A stretch of 64,000 bases of DNA from Pachyseris speciosa. Lineage: Eukaryota > Cnidaria > Anthozoa > Scleractinia > Pachyseridae. The stretch is taken from positions 1,297,501-1,361,500 of the forward strand of contig JAEMWC010000082.1 in NCBI GenBank assembly GCA_016490735.1. Reading direction: 5' to 3'. The notes beneath the pieces are model-generated. The model did no database searches, was not told the DNA's origin, and saw only the letters and a program-made list of their open reading frames with translations. The position numbers were made by a program, and so were the translations under genes. Shown here one piece after another: positions 1 to 11,830 of this stretch (the first letter of the stretch is position 1; the number at the start of each line of letters is the position of its first letter).

Positions 1-795
1 GTATAGGGCGTTATTATCTTCCGATGATGCATAAGGGGGATGGTTAATAAGACCAATAAGGATGGTAGACACCGACCTCGGCAGGCGAAATGGTTTAACA
101 TGAAGCCACATTGTCTCGGAGGCAGCACCTCTCAACTCAACCTTGGGTAACACCACACAAGGGATAGAGGATCTTATGTAGACAGCGAGACCGCCACCGT
201 GAGAGGGTCGATCTTTACGGAAAAGCGTGTAGTCCTTCAGGGAAACATGTGAGTCCGGAATCTCATTCGTCAGCCACGTTTCCGTGATACAGGAAATGTC
301 GACGCCATTAAACTCCATAACACACTCAAGTTCATCTACTTTCGGAGCTAACAAGCGTACATTACGGATCATCAGGTTGGGAACACAAGGCGCCAGCGAA
401 TGGGGCACTCTTGACGAAATATCCTGAACATCAACATCCATGGGCACAGATGGGATTCCTGTGGGCTTCACCACAGGAAAACCAGTACCTGCAGACGACC
501 GGCGTTTTCGACTCGAACGAAAAGGCTTTCTGATGCCAAAAAAGCCGAGAGTATGCCATAATTCCTCCGAAAGTCTCTGTTTTGGCATGGTCTTCCCAAG
601 TGACTTTAAATAGGAGCTAGAGTAGTTAACCCTGGACGAAGAAGAAGAACTAACAGGATCAACATGGCTGCCAGATCGATCGCCATTAAACTGAACAGAG
701 AACCGTCGATCACTGTGCCTCCAAATGTTTGTAAGCTTGAAATAAAAGTACACGAACAGTAGAGTGGGTGCCCAAATAAAGTTCGAAGGCCACAT
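1..795 (-). CDS. LINE ORF2 N-terminal part: apurinic-type endonuclease, truncated by window edge
   Basis: Reading the minus strand from ATG at 795, the frame stays open for 265 codons to base 1, with no stop. The upstream in-frame stop is near 930. About the first 130 residues are a serine- and arginine-rich leader. An endonuclease/exonuclease/phosphatase-type domain then follows: NLMIRNVRLLAPKVDEL near 361-400, DISCITETWLT near 270-300 (the conserved ET metal-site motif), and a RKDRPSHGGGLAVYI block at 175-215. This order matches CR1/L2-like non-LTR retrotransposons, whose endonuclease nicks target DNA to prime reverse transcription. Endonuclease motif order and unbroken frame are seen; the clade name is inferred, and the RT domain lies outside the window. 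An intact frame over this length suggests a fairly young copy. Confidence 0.85.
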   Translation of the reverse strand, partial: MWPSNFIWAPTLLFVYFYFKLTNIWRHSDRRFSVQFNGDRSGSHVDPVSSSSSSRVNYSSSYLKSLGKTMPKQRLSEELWHTLGFFGIRKPFRSSRKRRSSAGTGFPVVKPTGIPSVPMDVDVQDISSRVPHSLAPCVPNLMIRNVRLLAPKVDELECVMEFNGVDISCITETWLTNEIPDSHVSLKDYTLFRKDRPSHGGGLAVYIRSSIPCVVLPKVELRGAASETMWLHVKPFRLPRSVSTILIGLINHPPYASSEDNNALY

Positions 796-835
796 GTTTA
801 GTTTTAGGTCGTTGAGAACAACTACAAACACACAT

Positions 836-1198
836 TTAACAGAGACAACAGAACACCGTGGCAGCCATGATGGCGCCGCTGACCAGTTTCCCCGCTGACC
901 AGTTCTTGATGGCGGTCTCAGTGCAGTCTAGAGCCAATTGGAGTGGAATACTGGTGAACAGTGATTTCACATCAAAAGACACTAGTTTGTAGTCGTCAGG
1001 TACTTGCGCTGTCTTGATGGCGTCAATAAAGTTTTCAGTCGACTGTAGTTTGTGTTGTGACTCGTCAGTCTGCAGTTTCAGTATTGTAGTCAAGAATTTA
1101 GAGAGTTGGTAAGTCGGCGAACCACAGAACGAGACTATGGGTTGCATAGGTATGTTAGAAACGAGACTGTAATGGCCAGAAGTTTGTTTTATCTGCAA
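836..1198 (-). pseudogene. Penelope-like element reverse transcriptase fragment
   Basis: The translation carries QPIVSFCGSPTYQLSKFL and then VSFDVKSLFTSIPLQLAL. These are the N-terminal RT blocks typical of Penelope-like elements and different from the FxKAFD block of LINEs. Homology ends after about CTETAIKN near base 900, where sequence belonging to the 5' end of the neighbouring LINE begins. No catalytic YVDD block and no GIY-YIG nuclease are present, so this is a dead fragment. The junction suggests that the LINE inserted into the Penelope copy or landed next to it. It is the same superfamily as the RT at 56465-57252, but a different subfamily by sequence. Confidence 0.75.
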
Positions 1199-1567
1199 GA
1201 GCTTTCTGTTGTTGCTGAGCTCGTTAAACTAGTTGTTAACCAATTAAACTCAATACAAATGATCGTTTGCGAAGAATACTAGAAGAATACGCGAGGATTG
1301 TTCAGTGAGACATGGTCAAACGTCTCGAAGACGACAAACGTAAAGAAAAAATATGCGGTGCAGTGGTGTTTGTACTAAAGCTGTAACAAAAAAACAACTA
1401 AACGATTTGATTTCGTGCACATCGTCGCTTCGCATTTTCCCGCGCATCGTCATTTTCGCGCGCGTTTTCTTGTGAATAACCGGTCTGACTGGTTTATTCC
1501 GAGTTTAATCGAGGGATAGTTAATGTGATTCCTCACATTTGCATCGCGCATCCTTACTGCGCATAAT
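1199..1567. other. Unassigned intergenic sequence
   Basis: I see no gene here. The stretch includes a CG-rich patch near 1420-1475 (cgcgcatcgtc, gcgcgcgttt) in otherwise AT-rich DNA. Confidence 0.4.
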
Positions 1568-1582
1568 TTATGGCGTCATGAT

Positions 1583-1780
1583 CCCCGATTTTTATTCATT
1601 CTGCATATGAAGATTCATCTTTCTGCAAAGTTTTAAAAAAATCTGTACATGGGGTTCAGAGCCACCTTAATTTTTCGATGATTTAAAGTGGCTCTGAACC
1701 CCACATACAGAGTTTTTTTAAAACTTTAGAAAAAGATGAATCTTTATGTGCTAATTGCAATTCAATAATAAAAATCGGGG
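1583..1780. repeat. Long hairpin MITE
   Basis: The segment opens with CCCCGATTTTTATT and closes with AATAAAAATCGGGG. The arms keep pairing inward through AAGATTCATCTTT, AAGTTTTAAAAAAA and GGGGTTCAGAGCCACC to a loop near 1670. Arm identity is roughly 85% by eye. The inner GTGGCTCTGAACC motif recurs at 34122-34165 and, mutated, at 22917-22945, so it is a dispersed family. No target duplication was identified. Confidence 0.75.
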
Positions 1781-2130
1781 GTCACCGGACTCGTTTTGAG
1801 TTACAGGCAAATAAAGCCAAAATTGAGGGTGTTTCTAAGAGGCTGTACTGTTGCTATGGTAACCTTATACGTCAAAATATTGATCGCAAATTGTTGAGAG
1901 ATAATTGGGAAATTTTTTGATACCATGTTCAAGAAAGCAAACAAAAAATTGTCAAAGAGTTGGTGTTTAAAAATAACGAAACCATTTTTAGCCACCTTAA
2001 TCGAAGGATAAATCTGTTTTGAGAAACGCCTTTTTATTCCCTGATTAGTTATCCAGAAAGATTAAGAAATTTAATCTTGAATTAACCCTTAATCTTGGGG
2101 TAGCTTAATCGGCTTTCCAGGAACCGGGCC

Positions 2131-4676
2131 CTGGAGTTTATAGCGGAGCTCCGGCAGCCCAAAGGGCCGCCAAGCGGAGCACCATACCTATAGAAACCCG
2201 TCAACTGCTTTTCTCATAGTAATCATGGCTAGCGGTATTGCTCGTGGGCGCGACCTCACGACGACGGCGACGACGGAGTTACCCAATAATTAATAATATC
2301 CTAATAATCATCATAATAATCCAACATGGGGCCATACTCAACCTGATCAACCTCCAGCTGATCAACTAGTTTACAGCGTCCTTCTCTGATACTGGACATC
2401 CATCTTATAGCCAATTGACACCTGTCAGAACAAGGTATCTGCTGACCAGTGTCACATGACCATATCGCGGGCTCAAGTTAAGACCTCATCGAGGTCAGCT
2501 GTTTTTTAAGTTGTTGTTTTTTAAGTTGACCGCTGATCAGGTACTTGCTTTCAATTGGATCGCAGGCTCAAGCCAGGTGTGGGACACCCAAACATAATCG
2601 AGGCTTAATTTTCGCGCGCTTTCTACGACTCGTAATTTCACATTCAGTTGGTTTCTTCAATTTGAGCAAAACAACTTCATCTTCTATCGAAGTTTGTCTT
2701 TACTGTGAAAATCCGAAAACCGTGAACACTAGAAATATTTTTGGAATGTTATTGTGTTTCAAGTGAAAATCCAATCACGCGCGAGAAAACTAAACCGCAA
2801 ACAGAAACGGCAATTAGTTTGTGGTTACATGTTGCTTCTGATTGGTTGCTGCACAATGGGAAACGTCAAAATCAAATCAAAGTGTTCACGTTTTTCGGAT
2901 TCGCACAGTAAATTCACGTAAAAAGCATAAAAATCAAGAACTTGTCATAAGATACTCCGGAATATGAATTTCAAGTGATAAAAGGAAGGGCGAAAGATTT
3001 TTCTCTGGAAAAGCTTCAAACTTGGATCGATTGTGTGGTTGAAAACAAAATAATTCAACGCTTCAAGGGCTTTCACTTTACCGCAGCATCTTGCCTCTCA
3101 CCAAGAAAGATCACTTAACAGTTCTAGGCCTAGACACAAATATCCCGAAAATGCTCAGTTTTTTCCCTAAAAATCCCTCCAATAATCTCTAAATATCCCA
3201 AAAATTTTCTAAAAATCTCTATTTTCTCTGGGTGCTTTAAGCTTATGTAAAGTCGATACTACCTGTCTTTCTCGAGAGACACTGGGCAATACGTCATTTT
3301 CAATAGAAATTGAACACTTGGCTCCTCCGCCATGTTTGAAACTTACCGTGAGTTTCAAACTTGGAATGATGGGATGCATTAGAAATAGGAAACACCGCTG
3401 CGCAATTGGATTGCAGTCTAGCCTAGCAGTCACGAATTAGTAAACAATGAGACAAAATTATCGTTTCATAGAAATTTTAAATAAAGCGGCAAAGAAAATG
3501 GAACAATTTTTCTTCAAAATCACCTAAAAATCCCCCACAAATCCCATTATTCTAAAAATCCCCCAAATTTCTAAAATTCTCCTGATGCTCTAAAAATCCA
3601 AAAAAGAAAATCCAGCTTTTTGTGTCAAAGCCTAAACAGTTCACGGGAATTAATGGGAGGAACGAGTAGCTCAAACTCTGTGGAAGAAGCTCTTTCTTTG
3701 GACAAACCGTTTGCTATTTTTGCGGATGCCTGTTTTTACTTTACTGAAGCTTACGTAAGCTTATTTTGAAGTGGTAGAAACCTCTACAACACAGAACAAT
3801 GAGGTAAATTAAATAAATAGAAGCTTAACATTTGGTTTAATCGTTGTTACTTTTGTTCAGGAATGAAACTTGTATTCTTCTCTCGACCGGATATAAATAA
3901 CAATCATCTGTACTCGTTTTGGACGCAAAGAAGTAGTTATATTGTTTGTTTGTTTTGTTACGTCATTTTCTTTGCAAGCGAACTTGTGTTTTGACTCCGC
4001 TTGGCTGACTGTTTTTCGACCTCGGTGCCTCATCTGCGTTAAGAGACTTTTGCTCTTATCTTATTAACACGTAATCGCAATGAGTCCTCGTAAAGTTAAG
4101 GATTAAAGCCCCGGCTAAACGATCACACATTTTCATCCAACATCGTCAGTTGTCAGTCAAACATAACGTTGGGTGGCTGAAAGCACAAGCAATGTTTGAC
4201 CAAACACTAGACAGAGTCTAGTCGTATGATCGCTGAAACATCGACTATAAGTGGTTCATTTGATTGCTTTTTACCGGTTGTGCACGTTTTGTTGGTTGGG
4301 GTGGCTAAACGATCAAACATTTCTTCGTAATGCGAAATGTTGGATGATAATGTTTGATCTAGATCAAAATGCAAAGCCATTTAAGAATAAATGCAATGTT
4401 GAGAGAGGTGGCTAAACGTTCAAACACGATGTTGAATGAAAATATTTGATCGTTTTTTGATTGTTAAATTTGTTTTCGAACAAACATACGCGTCGTGTAT
4501 TGTTTTCTTGTAATGTTTTGAGGTTTTTGAACCGCGGTCAATTCCTGTTGACTGCTCTAAACATAAAATATCAATTGGCGCAAGGAGCTGCCATGCGAAG
4601 TTGCTCAATTTCAGTAAAAAAAAAAAATAATAATCGTGGAGTTCCACTTTTAGGCTTGGCTAAATCTATATATTAG
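2131..4676. repeat. Dispersed 2.5-kb repeat, copy 1 (with a hAT-like insertion)
   Basis: This segment matches 18961-21292 block by block. Shared landmarks are the opening AGCGGAGCTCCGGC, the AACATGG block, the ARFLRLVISHSVGFF coding remnant at 2600-2660, the SVEEALSLDKPFAIFADACFYF remnant near 3675-3745, the FLNRGQFLLTALN remnant at 4530-4570, and a shared end motif TTAGGCTTGGCTAAAT. Differences from copy 2: about 210 extra bases at 2705-2918, the inserted element at 3125-3634, and a different block at 4113-4530 holding three GGCTAAACGATCAAACATT-type units. The end motif also occurs alone at 23439-23476. The family is unknown. Coding remnants suggest it derives from a protein-coding element or a captured gene. 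Confidence 0.8.
3125..3634. mobile_element. hAT-like non-autonomous element with 8-bp TSD
   Basis: The termini TAGGCCTAGACACAAA and TTTGTGTCAAAGCCTA are inverted repeats. The element is flanked on both sides by AACAGTTC (3117-3124 and 3635-3642). The second copy of the host repeat has a single AACAGTTC at the equivalent place (about 19703-19710), so it is a true empty site. An 8-bp duplication is the hAT signature. The interior has imperfect CTAAAAATC/ATCCC repeats and no coding frame. Confidence 0.9.
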
Positions 4677-4965
4677 TGTTGAATGCAGAACTACAGTCTT
4701 TGGCAGCAAAACTAGACCATTATTTTAAGGTTTCCACTGATGTATTGGCAGTTTTAAGCTTTTTAAAGTGATGGTACAATAGCGTGACAGTGCCCCTTTA
4801 AAGGCCAATACTGTCAAAAACCACTAAAAAAATTATACTTCTAAACTGCCTGTGAATTCAAAACAGCGTGGTTTAAAATTAGAAACCGATGGTCATGTAA
4901 GCTGCAACATTTGGGGAAACGCTGTAATATGCGGGTAACATTCTGCAAAATAATGCTTTGAATAT

Positions 4966-5189
4966 TTAAATATTTTGTAATTTCACAACCTTTGATAGAG
5001 GAGCATCATAATTGTTTCCCCACGAAAGACAACCATAATAAAGGTAAGGATATATCAGAGAATAGTAAACAGAGATAAGTGATTTGGACATCAGGTAACT
5101 CTTTAACCTGGTTATAATATTCACGTTCTTACTTATCTTACTACATATATAATCAATATGATCCAACTCAAGTGACTGTCAATATATAT
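4966..5189 (-). pseudogene. LINE RT C-terminal relic, cut by an AGGGGCGTA element
   Basis: The minus strand reads YIDSHLSW, then after a frame break DHIDYICSKISKNVNIITRLK and SLIYPYLYYGCLSWG. This is the thumb/connection region downstream of a LINE reverse transcriptase. The frame breaks between SW and DH, and homology stops at 5189. There AGGGGCGTATCGAGG begins, the same terminal motif seen at 59962. This is a dead fragment interrupted by a DNA element. Confidence 0.75.
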
Positions 5190-5827
5190 CAGGGGCGTAT
5201 CGAGGTTTATGAATAGTTCTAGGCCTGTTTTTAACGCGAGAGTCGTTACCACGCCGAAGGCGTGTATCGAGCGTCTAAGTTGCGAACTTCTAGAGGGGTC
5301 TGGGAGCATGCTCACCCGGGAATTTCTTTTCACTGAAACCTCTAAAACGCCATTTCGTGCATTCCTCAGACTCGAAAAGTGTTGATGAAGTCAAGATATA
5401 TACCCTGAATTGTACCATAATTTTGAACCAGAGAACCAAAATTTTCATAATCCAGTATTCCCTAAGCAAGAAATGGCCGTTTTGTTTGGCGTGAAATGCA
5501 AATTGGCCTTAAAATAAAAAGGGTAGGCCAAAGTAGGTAAAAACGGTAAAATAAAACGGTAGGCCAAATTTATCAGGGTATTACAGCCACTAATAGAGAC
5601 AATTAGATTTCTTTCAGAAAACAATATGAGTAAAACTATCCCAACGGTATGACTGACAGTTATCTCGCACCATGTCTTGGAACGATTCAGCAGTAGTATT
5701 CAGATGGTCAAGCTAAGAGCTACAATACTTCAAATTATACGCGGGCATTTTGTGCTCCCTCATCCCCCAACCTAGGATAATAAGGGTTCATAAAACACAA
5801 CCTAGATTATGGGATTAGTTCCTTAAT
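5190..5827. mobile_element. Remnant of an AGGGGCGTA-terminus DNA element plus unassigned DNA
   Basis: AGGGGCGTAT at 5190 matches the terminus of the composite element at 59961. The block TAGAGGGGTCTGGGAGCATGC at 5290 recurs in inverted orientation at 45774-45800, so the left part is a dispersed repeat. I could not find a matching right terminus. From about 5400 on nothing else is recognisable. Confidence 0.45.
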
Positions 5828-6905
5828 TCAAGGGCTTTCGTGATCAAAATGTGCGAATGGAACTATAGGAAGGTGTCGGGTGACATTCACACAGTGCGAT
5901 GGTGAGTTGTTCATATGTGCGCTCAACCTTCCTTTAAACTCTTCCCATAAGGTGTGGTTTCTGTAAACTAAAGGCGCTTCCTGTCGAATGTTCTCAATAA
6001 ATTCTCTCCAGTATTCCTTCATCTCCTGCAACCCTTTTGGATATCCACCGTGACCGAAGTTCTGAATAGTCACAGGTATAAACATCATGGCTTGGCCTGG
6101 AAATTTCAGTTCAACAGCAGACATAATTTTCTTATTTGGTATATACCAACTTTTACCCCTGGGTAGTGTAGGGTAAGGAAGAACATGGGAAACAGCATTG
6201 TGATGGTAAGCATTGATACAGCCGTCAAACCACACTGTTGGGATGACCAACGGTCTATTTTCGGTGATGTTACATAACTTTCGCCTTCTTGCATAACCCT
6301 TTTCAGCATTTAAGCGGAAGTAGTTTACAACACCTAAAGCTGGTTCGAAATCCAAAAGCCACTCTTCAAAGGCTCTGAATGGTTGCAACTGTTTCATCTC
6401 TGGAGGAGTATACTCATTAAATCTGAGAATTGTATCATCGTCTATGAAAATATAGAAATGGTAGCCCGGTTGTCTCTTCATCGCCTCAGAATACAGGACA
6501 TTTCGACCTGACGCCCAGCTGGTTGTATTACCAAACAGATAGGAGATGTGCGAGGACTTGTTCGCCTCTTGACATTTTCTTTGATAACTTAGCACGATCA
6601 CGTGGCAGTTGCAAGTCTCGGGATCACCAATCTGTTCCGCGGAGGCCTTTACTGGAGGAAGACATTGTTTGGTTTGTGTGAGGTAGATGAATGGCTTTAG
6701 GAATTCCTTATTCCTTTCTTTTTTCCACTGCAATGCAGGAGCGCTTGGTAACTGCAAAACGGGTGCATCTGCCGATGGGTTGATTTCGCGGACAATTAGC
6801 TCCAGCCGAAAAAGTGATAAGACTGCTATGATCACAATGGTGGTTACAACTGTCAAAAGGGTATAAAAACGTCCTAATTCGTTTGGAGTTGAAACCGTAT
6901 AAAAC
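5828..6905 (-). CDS. Glycosyltransferase-like type II membrane protein, last exon
   Basis: An open frame of about 358 codons ends in TGA at 5828. Its upstream limit is a splice acceptor (TTTTCATAG then GTTTTATACGG) at 6905/6906, and no ATG lies in the first stretch, so this is the last exon and the start codon lies in an unseen exon. Near the N terminus comes a hydrophobic segment (TVVTTIVIIAVLSLF), which fits a single signal-anchor. A lumenal domain follows with six or so Asn-X-Ser/Thr sites and a YIFIDDDTILRF segment. That DDD, about residue 155, is the metal/nucleotide-sugar motif of GT-A type glycosyltransferases. VWFDGCINAYHHNA is a second well-formed block. Expected place is the Golgi/ER lumen. 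The donor sugar and exact family are not determined. The frame is intact and unlike any repeat here, so it is probably a live gene. Confidence 0.75.
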
Positions 6906-7158
6906 CTATGAAAATGGAAAAACAGGTGTAATTAATAAGCTGCAAATGGTACTTGGTCAAGAAACTGAGCCCTTCTACTATCTTTGTGAATCAAATTCGG
7001 GTAGCGTTAATGGGGGCAAGACATAACCAGTCCAAAAACTTTCATTTGGATTTGTACAGTCTTGTTAACAGTTAAATACAATAAGGTTGACATTGATGCT
7101 GAAGGGAAGCACCCTTCCTACCCTTCTGAAGTGCGAGAGAAAGACATCTGATTTCGCC

Positions 7159-7431
7159 TTAATAATAATCACTTTATTTAATTCTCAAATCTATTTAGCC
7201 GAGCACAGATGCTCTACTAATTGGGGAGACTAAATCAAATCAACTCTAAATAAATCAAATTAAATGTTGGTTTTTGGGGAGGGGAAAACCGGAGTACTCG
7301 GAGAAAAACCTCTCGGAGCAGAGTAGAGGACCAACAAACTCAGGCCACTTATGACGCCGCGTCCGGGCATCGAACCCGGGACACACTGGTGGAAGGCGAG
7401 CGCTCTCACCACCACGCCAACCCTGCTCCCC
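7159..7431 (-). mobile_element. tRNA-derived SINE
   Basis: Read on the minus strand from 7431, it starts GGGGAGCAGGGTTGGCG with an A box (TGGCGTGGTGG) and a B box (GGTTCGATGCC at 7367-7377) in tRNA spacing. A body follows containing GTTGGTCCTCTACTCTGC and TCCGAGTACTCCGGTTTTCC. The 3' end is AT-rich and finishes in TTATTATTA. Internal RNA polymerase III promoter boxes plus an unrelated body define a SINE rather than a tRNA gene. Confidence 0.85.
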
Positions 7432-10400
7432 ACACTTAAATGGAGCTTAGACATGTCCATCCACTGGTGAACAGGCTGGCTGTTATTTAAGAGATCTCAT
7501 GTTTAAGATTGGGATATGTAATTTATCTGCCTGTATAAATCGTACGGTTACCTTGCCCAACTTTGGTACTGATCACAATACACAGTGGTTCTCTTTTGAT
7601 TGTACATACAATGGCATAATAGTCCGTACGCGACTCCAGTTGGCCGTGGTGCATGTTGTACCCTCGGCTTTCGTAGTTAAGCTCCTTAACTTAGATGTAT
7701 GTCTTTTATTGACTTGCTAAATGTATGTGAAATAATGGGATTGTGTGCAGATATTTATCTCAGCAATGGTTAGTCTTGTATTTGCTAATTGAGATATTCT
7801 TTAGATTAGGCACCGAAGGTTAGCATATAATTCGTCACAAACGGTAATATTTCTTTTGTGTTTTCGCCTTGTTTTCTTTAAAGGGAACCTCCACTCTTAC
7901 AACAAATTGACGTTGAATTGTTTGAAGTAATTACTTGATTCCAATCATGATTTTGTTTTGAAACGTGGATATAACATGTAAGTGTACCAAAAAACCAAAA
8001 TCGTTCTTTGCACCTGGACAGTGGCAAAAAAATGAACAAACATGTTGTTTCTTTTTTTTTTTTTTATGCTCCGCAATAAGAACATATCATCGATATGTAC
8101 GTAGTTCATCCAAAACACGTTCTGTCAGCCCGCCGTTGATTCACTTTATTAGACCCAGCTTTTTTCGGTGAAAAATGCCTTGTTCTACAGCCTGGCTGAT
8201 CTTCGATACTAGTGCAAACTAGTACAAAATCCGTCTAAAGCTCCAAAAAATGCGGTTATTCTCCTTTGAAATCAGGAAAGTGCCAGCCCGTCATGTGCTG
8301 TTGTCAGGGCTAGTTAAATTGACTGGTTTATATATAAAAAAAGGGGATTAACTTAGGCTTTGAGGCGTTTGTTACGATATCACAAAGACACGTTAAAAGT
8401 TAATGTCGGCAGACCCTTAATTCGTTTGATTGCTCGATTAAAAATGCCAAGTTCTGGTACACACGAGAATTGCCGAACACCATCTCCAAAATAAAATTTT
8501 GGACCGAAACCGCGGTCAAACATCGTATGGAAAGTCCGTTGTTCGGAAGATAACACTTTTGCTCCGAGAGGTAGAAGCCAATAAGCTTGTTGTGAGCCTA
8601 TGTGTTCACTGAATCGGCTTTATAGTAAAACCTTATCTTTAAAAGACTGCCGTGTTTTATTGTATTTTACCGCAGTTTAGGTTTAACTTGGTATGATATA
8701 TATTCCATATTCAGTTGTGAGTAATGGGACTCTGCTCTCAGCGGAAGCTATTTTATAGGAAACAATAGAAACCATGGTTATTCGAAGTTCACACGAATAT
8801 GCACGTTTTGAACAATAATAGACCGTATACCACCATATTTAATGAAAAAGCAGAAAAAAACACTAGCACTTTGCTGGGGCGATTTGACACAATGCTTCCC
8901 CATTTCAATGATTTAAACGAAATTAAGATTTGGACGTTTTTCGAAATACCAATTAAAGAAAAAGATGACTTTGTATACCTAAAAATTTCTTCCGTCTTAT
9001 GCCATGCAATAAGTTCAATCGTCCGGATTTAGTTCATTTCTATTCAACAGTGAAAAAAGTCGGCCGAAAAACTTTCCGATACCGCCATACACCGCTTAAA
9101 AATGAATAAACAAACAAATCTATAAACGATTAAATAAAACAAAACTTCTGGATCTCGAAAAAAACGACTGACGGTTAAACAGCATTGCCTTTATTGTGTT
9201 GCGTAGGTAACTCCATTTACTTAAAAACTTGCTTTGCGTAAAACTTTATGTTGCAGTAACCCTGTGGCTATTGATCTTTAGTTCATTTATCAATCCGTAC
9301 GGATACACTTTCCGCCTTCAGAGACCAGATCTTCAGACAAACAGTAAAAACATTTTTTATGGTGCTTACATAAGTTAAAAATGTTCCATTAAAAAATGAA
9401 TAAATAAATAAATTTAAAAAACCCTTGGAACGTTATCTTCAGACGAACCATCGTACACAAATTTTGCTATTTTAGCGTGGGGTCAGAGAAGACCCTTTTC
9501 CTCTCTATTTTTCGTGTTAAAGCAGAAGAGCGCAAATGGCCTTCAAACAAACGCTTTTTGTCATCGCAAGCTGAACAATGAATAGCGACTTACTTAGCAA
9601 TCGCGTATCCTGCAGGCATATTTTTGCCAGGATCTTGCTTGCTCGTCCTTTGTTTTAAGTTTCGGCCTTAACATTTTTCAAGGAGCTAATACTACTGTCT
9701 AAGGTATCAACGAAAAGGAAGTCAGGAAAAATAATGCCAACTCAAAAGGAGAAGCAGAAGTGCAAGCGAAAACAAAAACAAAAGCGAACGACTAATACAC
9801 AAACTCGCGACAAACCACAATAGATGAGTGATGTGTTTTAAGCGCTGAATTCAGAAACCATTTTATCACCATTATCAACCACGATGACGAACACCTTTCA
9901 CAACATTTTATCATAATCAAAAACAAAAAGAAACAAAACAAAAAAAAAAACAATACCGCAGTTAGCACACAACGTGAGCTTCATGGCATTGACTAACAGT
10001 AGAAGCCGCAGTACAATCTTCTTTTAACTTGATAGTCTGTTCCCCGCGGGGCTAAAAGTGCTTAACCGTGCGTGTTATTACCTTCACGTTTCTTCCAATT
10101 GCAAAAGTAAGCGCATTATGGGACAACAAACTGACGCGATCAAGACCAAGCAATCTTTTTTTGTTGTTGTTGTTTTGTTTTCCTTGTGGAGACACAGAAC
10201 TTCTTCTGCTTAGACAATTATAAGGCTGACGGACTAAACCAAACCCGGCATTCAGTGGCCTGAGTTGGCGCAAATAAAAATTTCTGTTGTGGAAAGCATA
10301 ATCACTGGAAGCTACAGCAAGTTTAATTTAAGATTTGTTTCACGGTTCCAGTGGCGACTCGATTCAGTTGATATTCACTCTCTCAATATTAGTTTAAAAT

Positions 10401-10987
10401 CACCGGCAGATCAAGGTTCACTGTTTTGCCGGTTATATTAGTGATAGTTTGGTGTAAACGGGACTCAGGAAAAATTTGGTTCCAGATACACCATCGAAGA
10501 GTACTACTCAAAAAAAGCTGAAACTGTTTCTTACCAGAATTTCAAAAAGCTAGTTTGGCTTTTTGTCGGCATGATCCCTAGATGAGGACAAGGTCCGCAG
10601 CTCTCAGTGATGCGATAAGAACGGCTGATAATTATTATTGTTAGTGCCAGTTCTACTTGAATCGTGTCATTGCCAAAGATTTGAATGACAAATCTTTTTC
10701 ACGACATTGATCCAATCCATGGCTGGCAGATAATTACCGCTGGCAAATAGATTCTCGGTATTGAACTGGATCTAGCACGTAGTGGAGGCTCTTGCAGGGA
10801 AATTTCATTTACATATGCAAATATTTGAAGGTTTGGTTTGAAAGTTTGAAGGAGAGTTCCTACACCTCGCAAATAGCCTGACTTCTGGCTGTATATTTAG
10901 TTTGGTCTCATTCGCTCAGAACCCCTTTTAAGCCTCGTGTGCATGCTTTTTCCAGCTCATACGGAGAATATGAGTAGGGTCTATTAA
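7432..10987. other. Gene-free AT-rich stretch
   Basis: No supportable coding exon was found on either strand. There are T and A runs (8049-8064, 9940-9953) and CAAA-rich patches (9760-9800, 9915-9950). Short open frames here look like chance. Confidence 0.4.
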
Positions 10988-11536
10988 GGGTCTCTTTACA
11001 TGGAGGGAGGGCGCCCCGGCTAACCGAGTTACCCGGCTAGGAGGGTTAAAACATAGTCCGCCTTTGCTTGCAACTCACCTAGGTGGATAGTCAGTGGGCT
11101 ATTTTTAGTTCGGCCGTGAGAACAGCAAACAAGATGGCGGACGAAGGAATCCTTTTTAACAGTAAGTTCAATTTGTTGATCGCTCATTCCGTTAGCGGCC
11201 GCTTTTTAGTGTGTAGGGTCGTTATTTTGCACTCTGGTAATTGATCGTCGCCACCAGGGGAAGTTAACTTTAAAAGTTGACCTAAAATTTTTCGCTGCTT
11301 TCACTGTCTTCTCACCTCGGCTAGCCGGGATAACCCGACGCGAACCGTTTACATGGCAAAAAGCTAGCCTGCCTAGAAGGGTGCCCCGGGCAAGTAGACA
11401 AGGTGCCCCGGGAAGGCGGGCTATCCTGTCTAGCATGTAAACGCTTTAATGCGTTTTCTAAAGAAACGTATGAAAAGTTGGCCCTGCCAGAGTAGCTCGG
11501 TTAGCCGGGGCACCCTTCTTCCATGTAAACAGGCCC
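10988..11536. mobile_element. PIF/Harbinger-like MITE with TAA target duplication
   Basis: The termini GGGTCTCTTTACATGGAGG and, on the opposite strand, GGGCCTGTTTACATGGAAG are matching inverted repeats that continue into GCCCCGGCTAACCGAG. TAA flanks both ends (10985-10987 and 11537-11539), the 3-bp duplication of PIF/Harbinger elements. GTTTACATG motifs recur inside, for example near 11346-11356. No transposase is present. Confidence 0.85.
11134..11161 (+). other. Possible short first coding exon inside a MITE
   Basis: AACAAGATGGCGGACGAAGG has a strong start context and reads MADEGILFN. It is followed at once by a good splice donor, GTAAGTT (11162-11168). It lies wholly inside the 10988-11536 element. 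It may be the first exon of the parental transposon or a captured promoter/exon; it could also be chance. Confidence 0.3.
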
Positions 11537-11830
11537 TAAAATTTCACTCCTGCAAGCCAACAAAGTCTTGAAAAATGAAACAGTGCAGAATATTGCGATA
11601 ACAGCAGGGGACCCACTTCTCTCTTTCTCTGGGCCGTTTTCGCTCCCCGGCGCCATAATTTTATTTCCCACCTTCACGGTCAGACTGTCACATAAGCTTA
11701 TCTTGATATTACTTAGCTTCATAACTACTTCCAACAGTTATTTGTTATCCTACTCAAATGCCTCTGCCTACTGAGATAGCTTAACTTAACGTAGAAATGC
11801 TCCTACAATGCGGTTTATATGAATCTGGCC

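Noticed and set aside
6106..6309. Alternative minus-strand ORF inside the glycosyltransferase exon
   Set aside because: It overlaps the 5828-6905 frame and shows no motif.
7367..7431. tRNA gene on the minus strand
   Set aside because: A and B boxes are present but the acceptor stem does not close and a SINE body follows.
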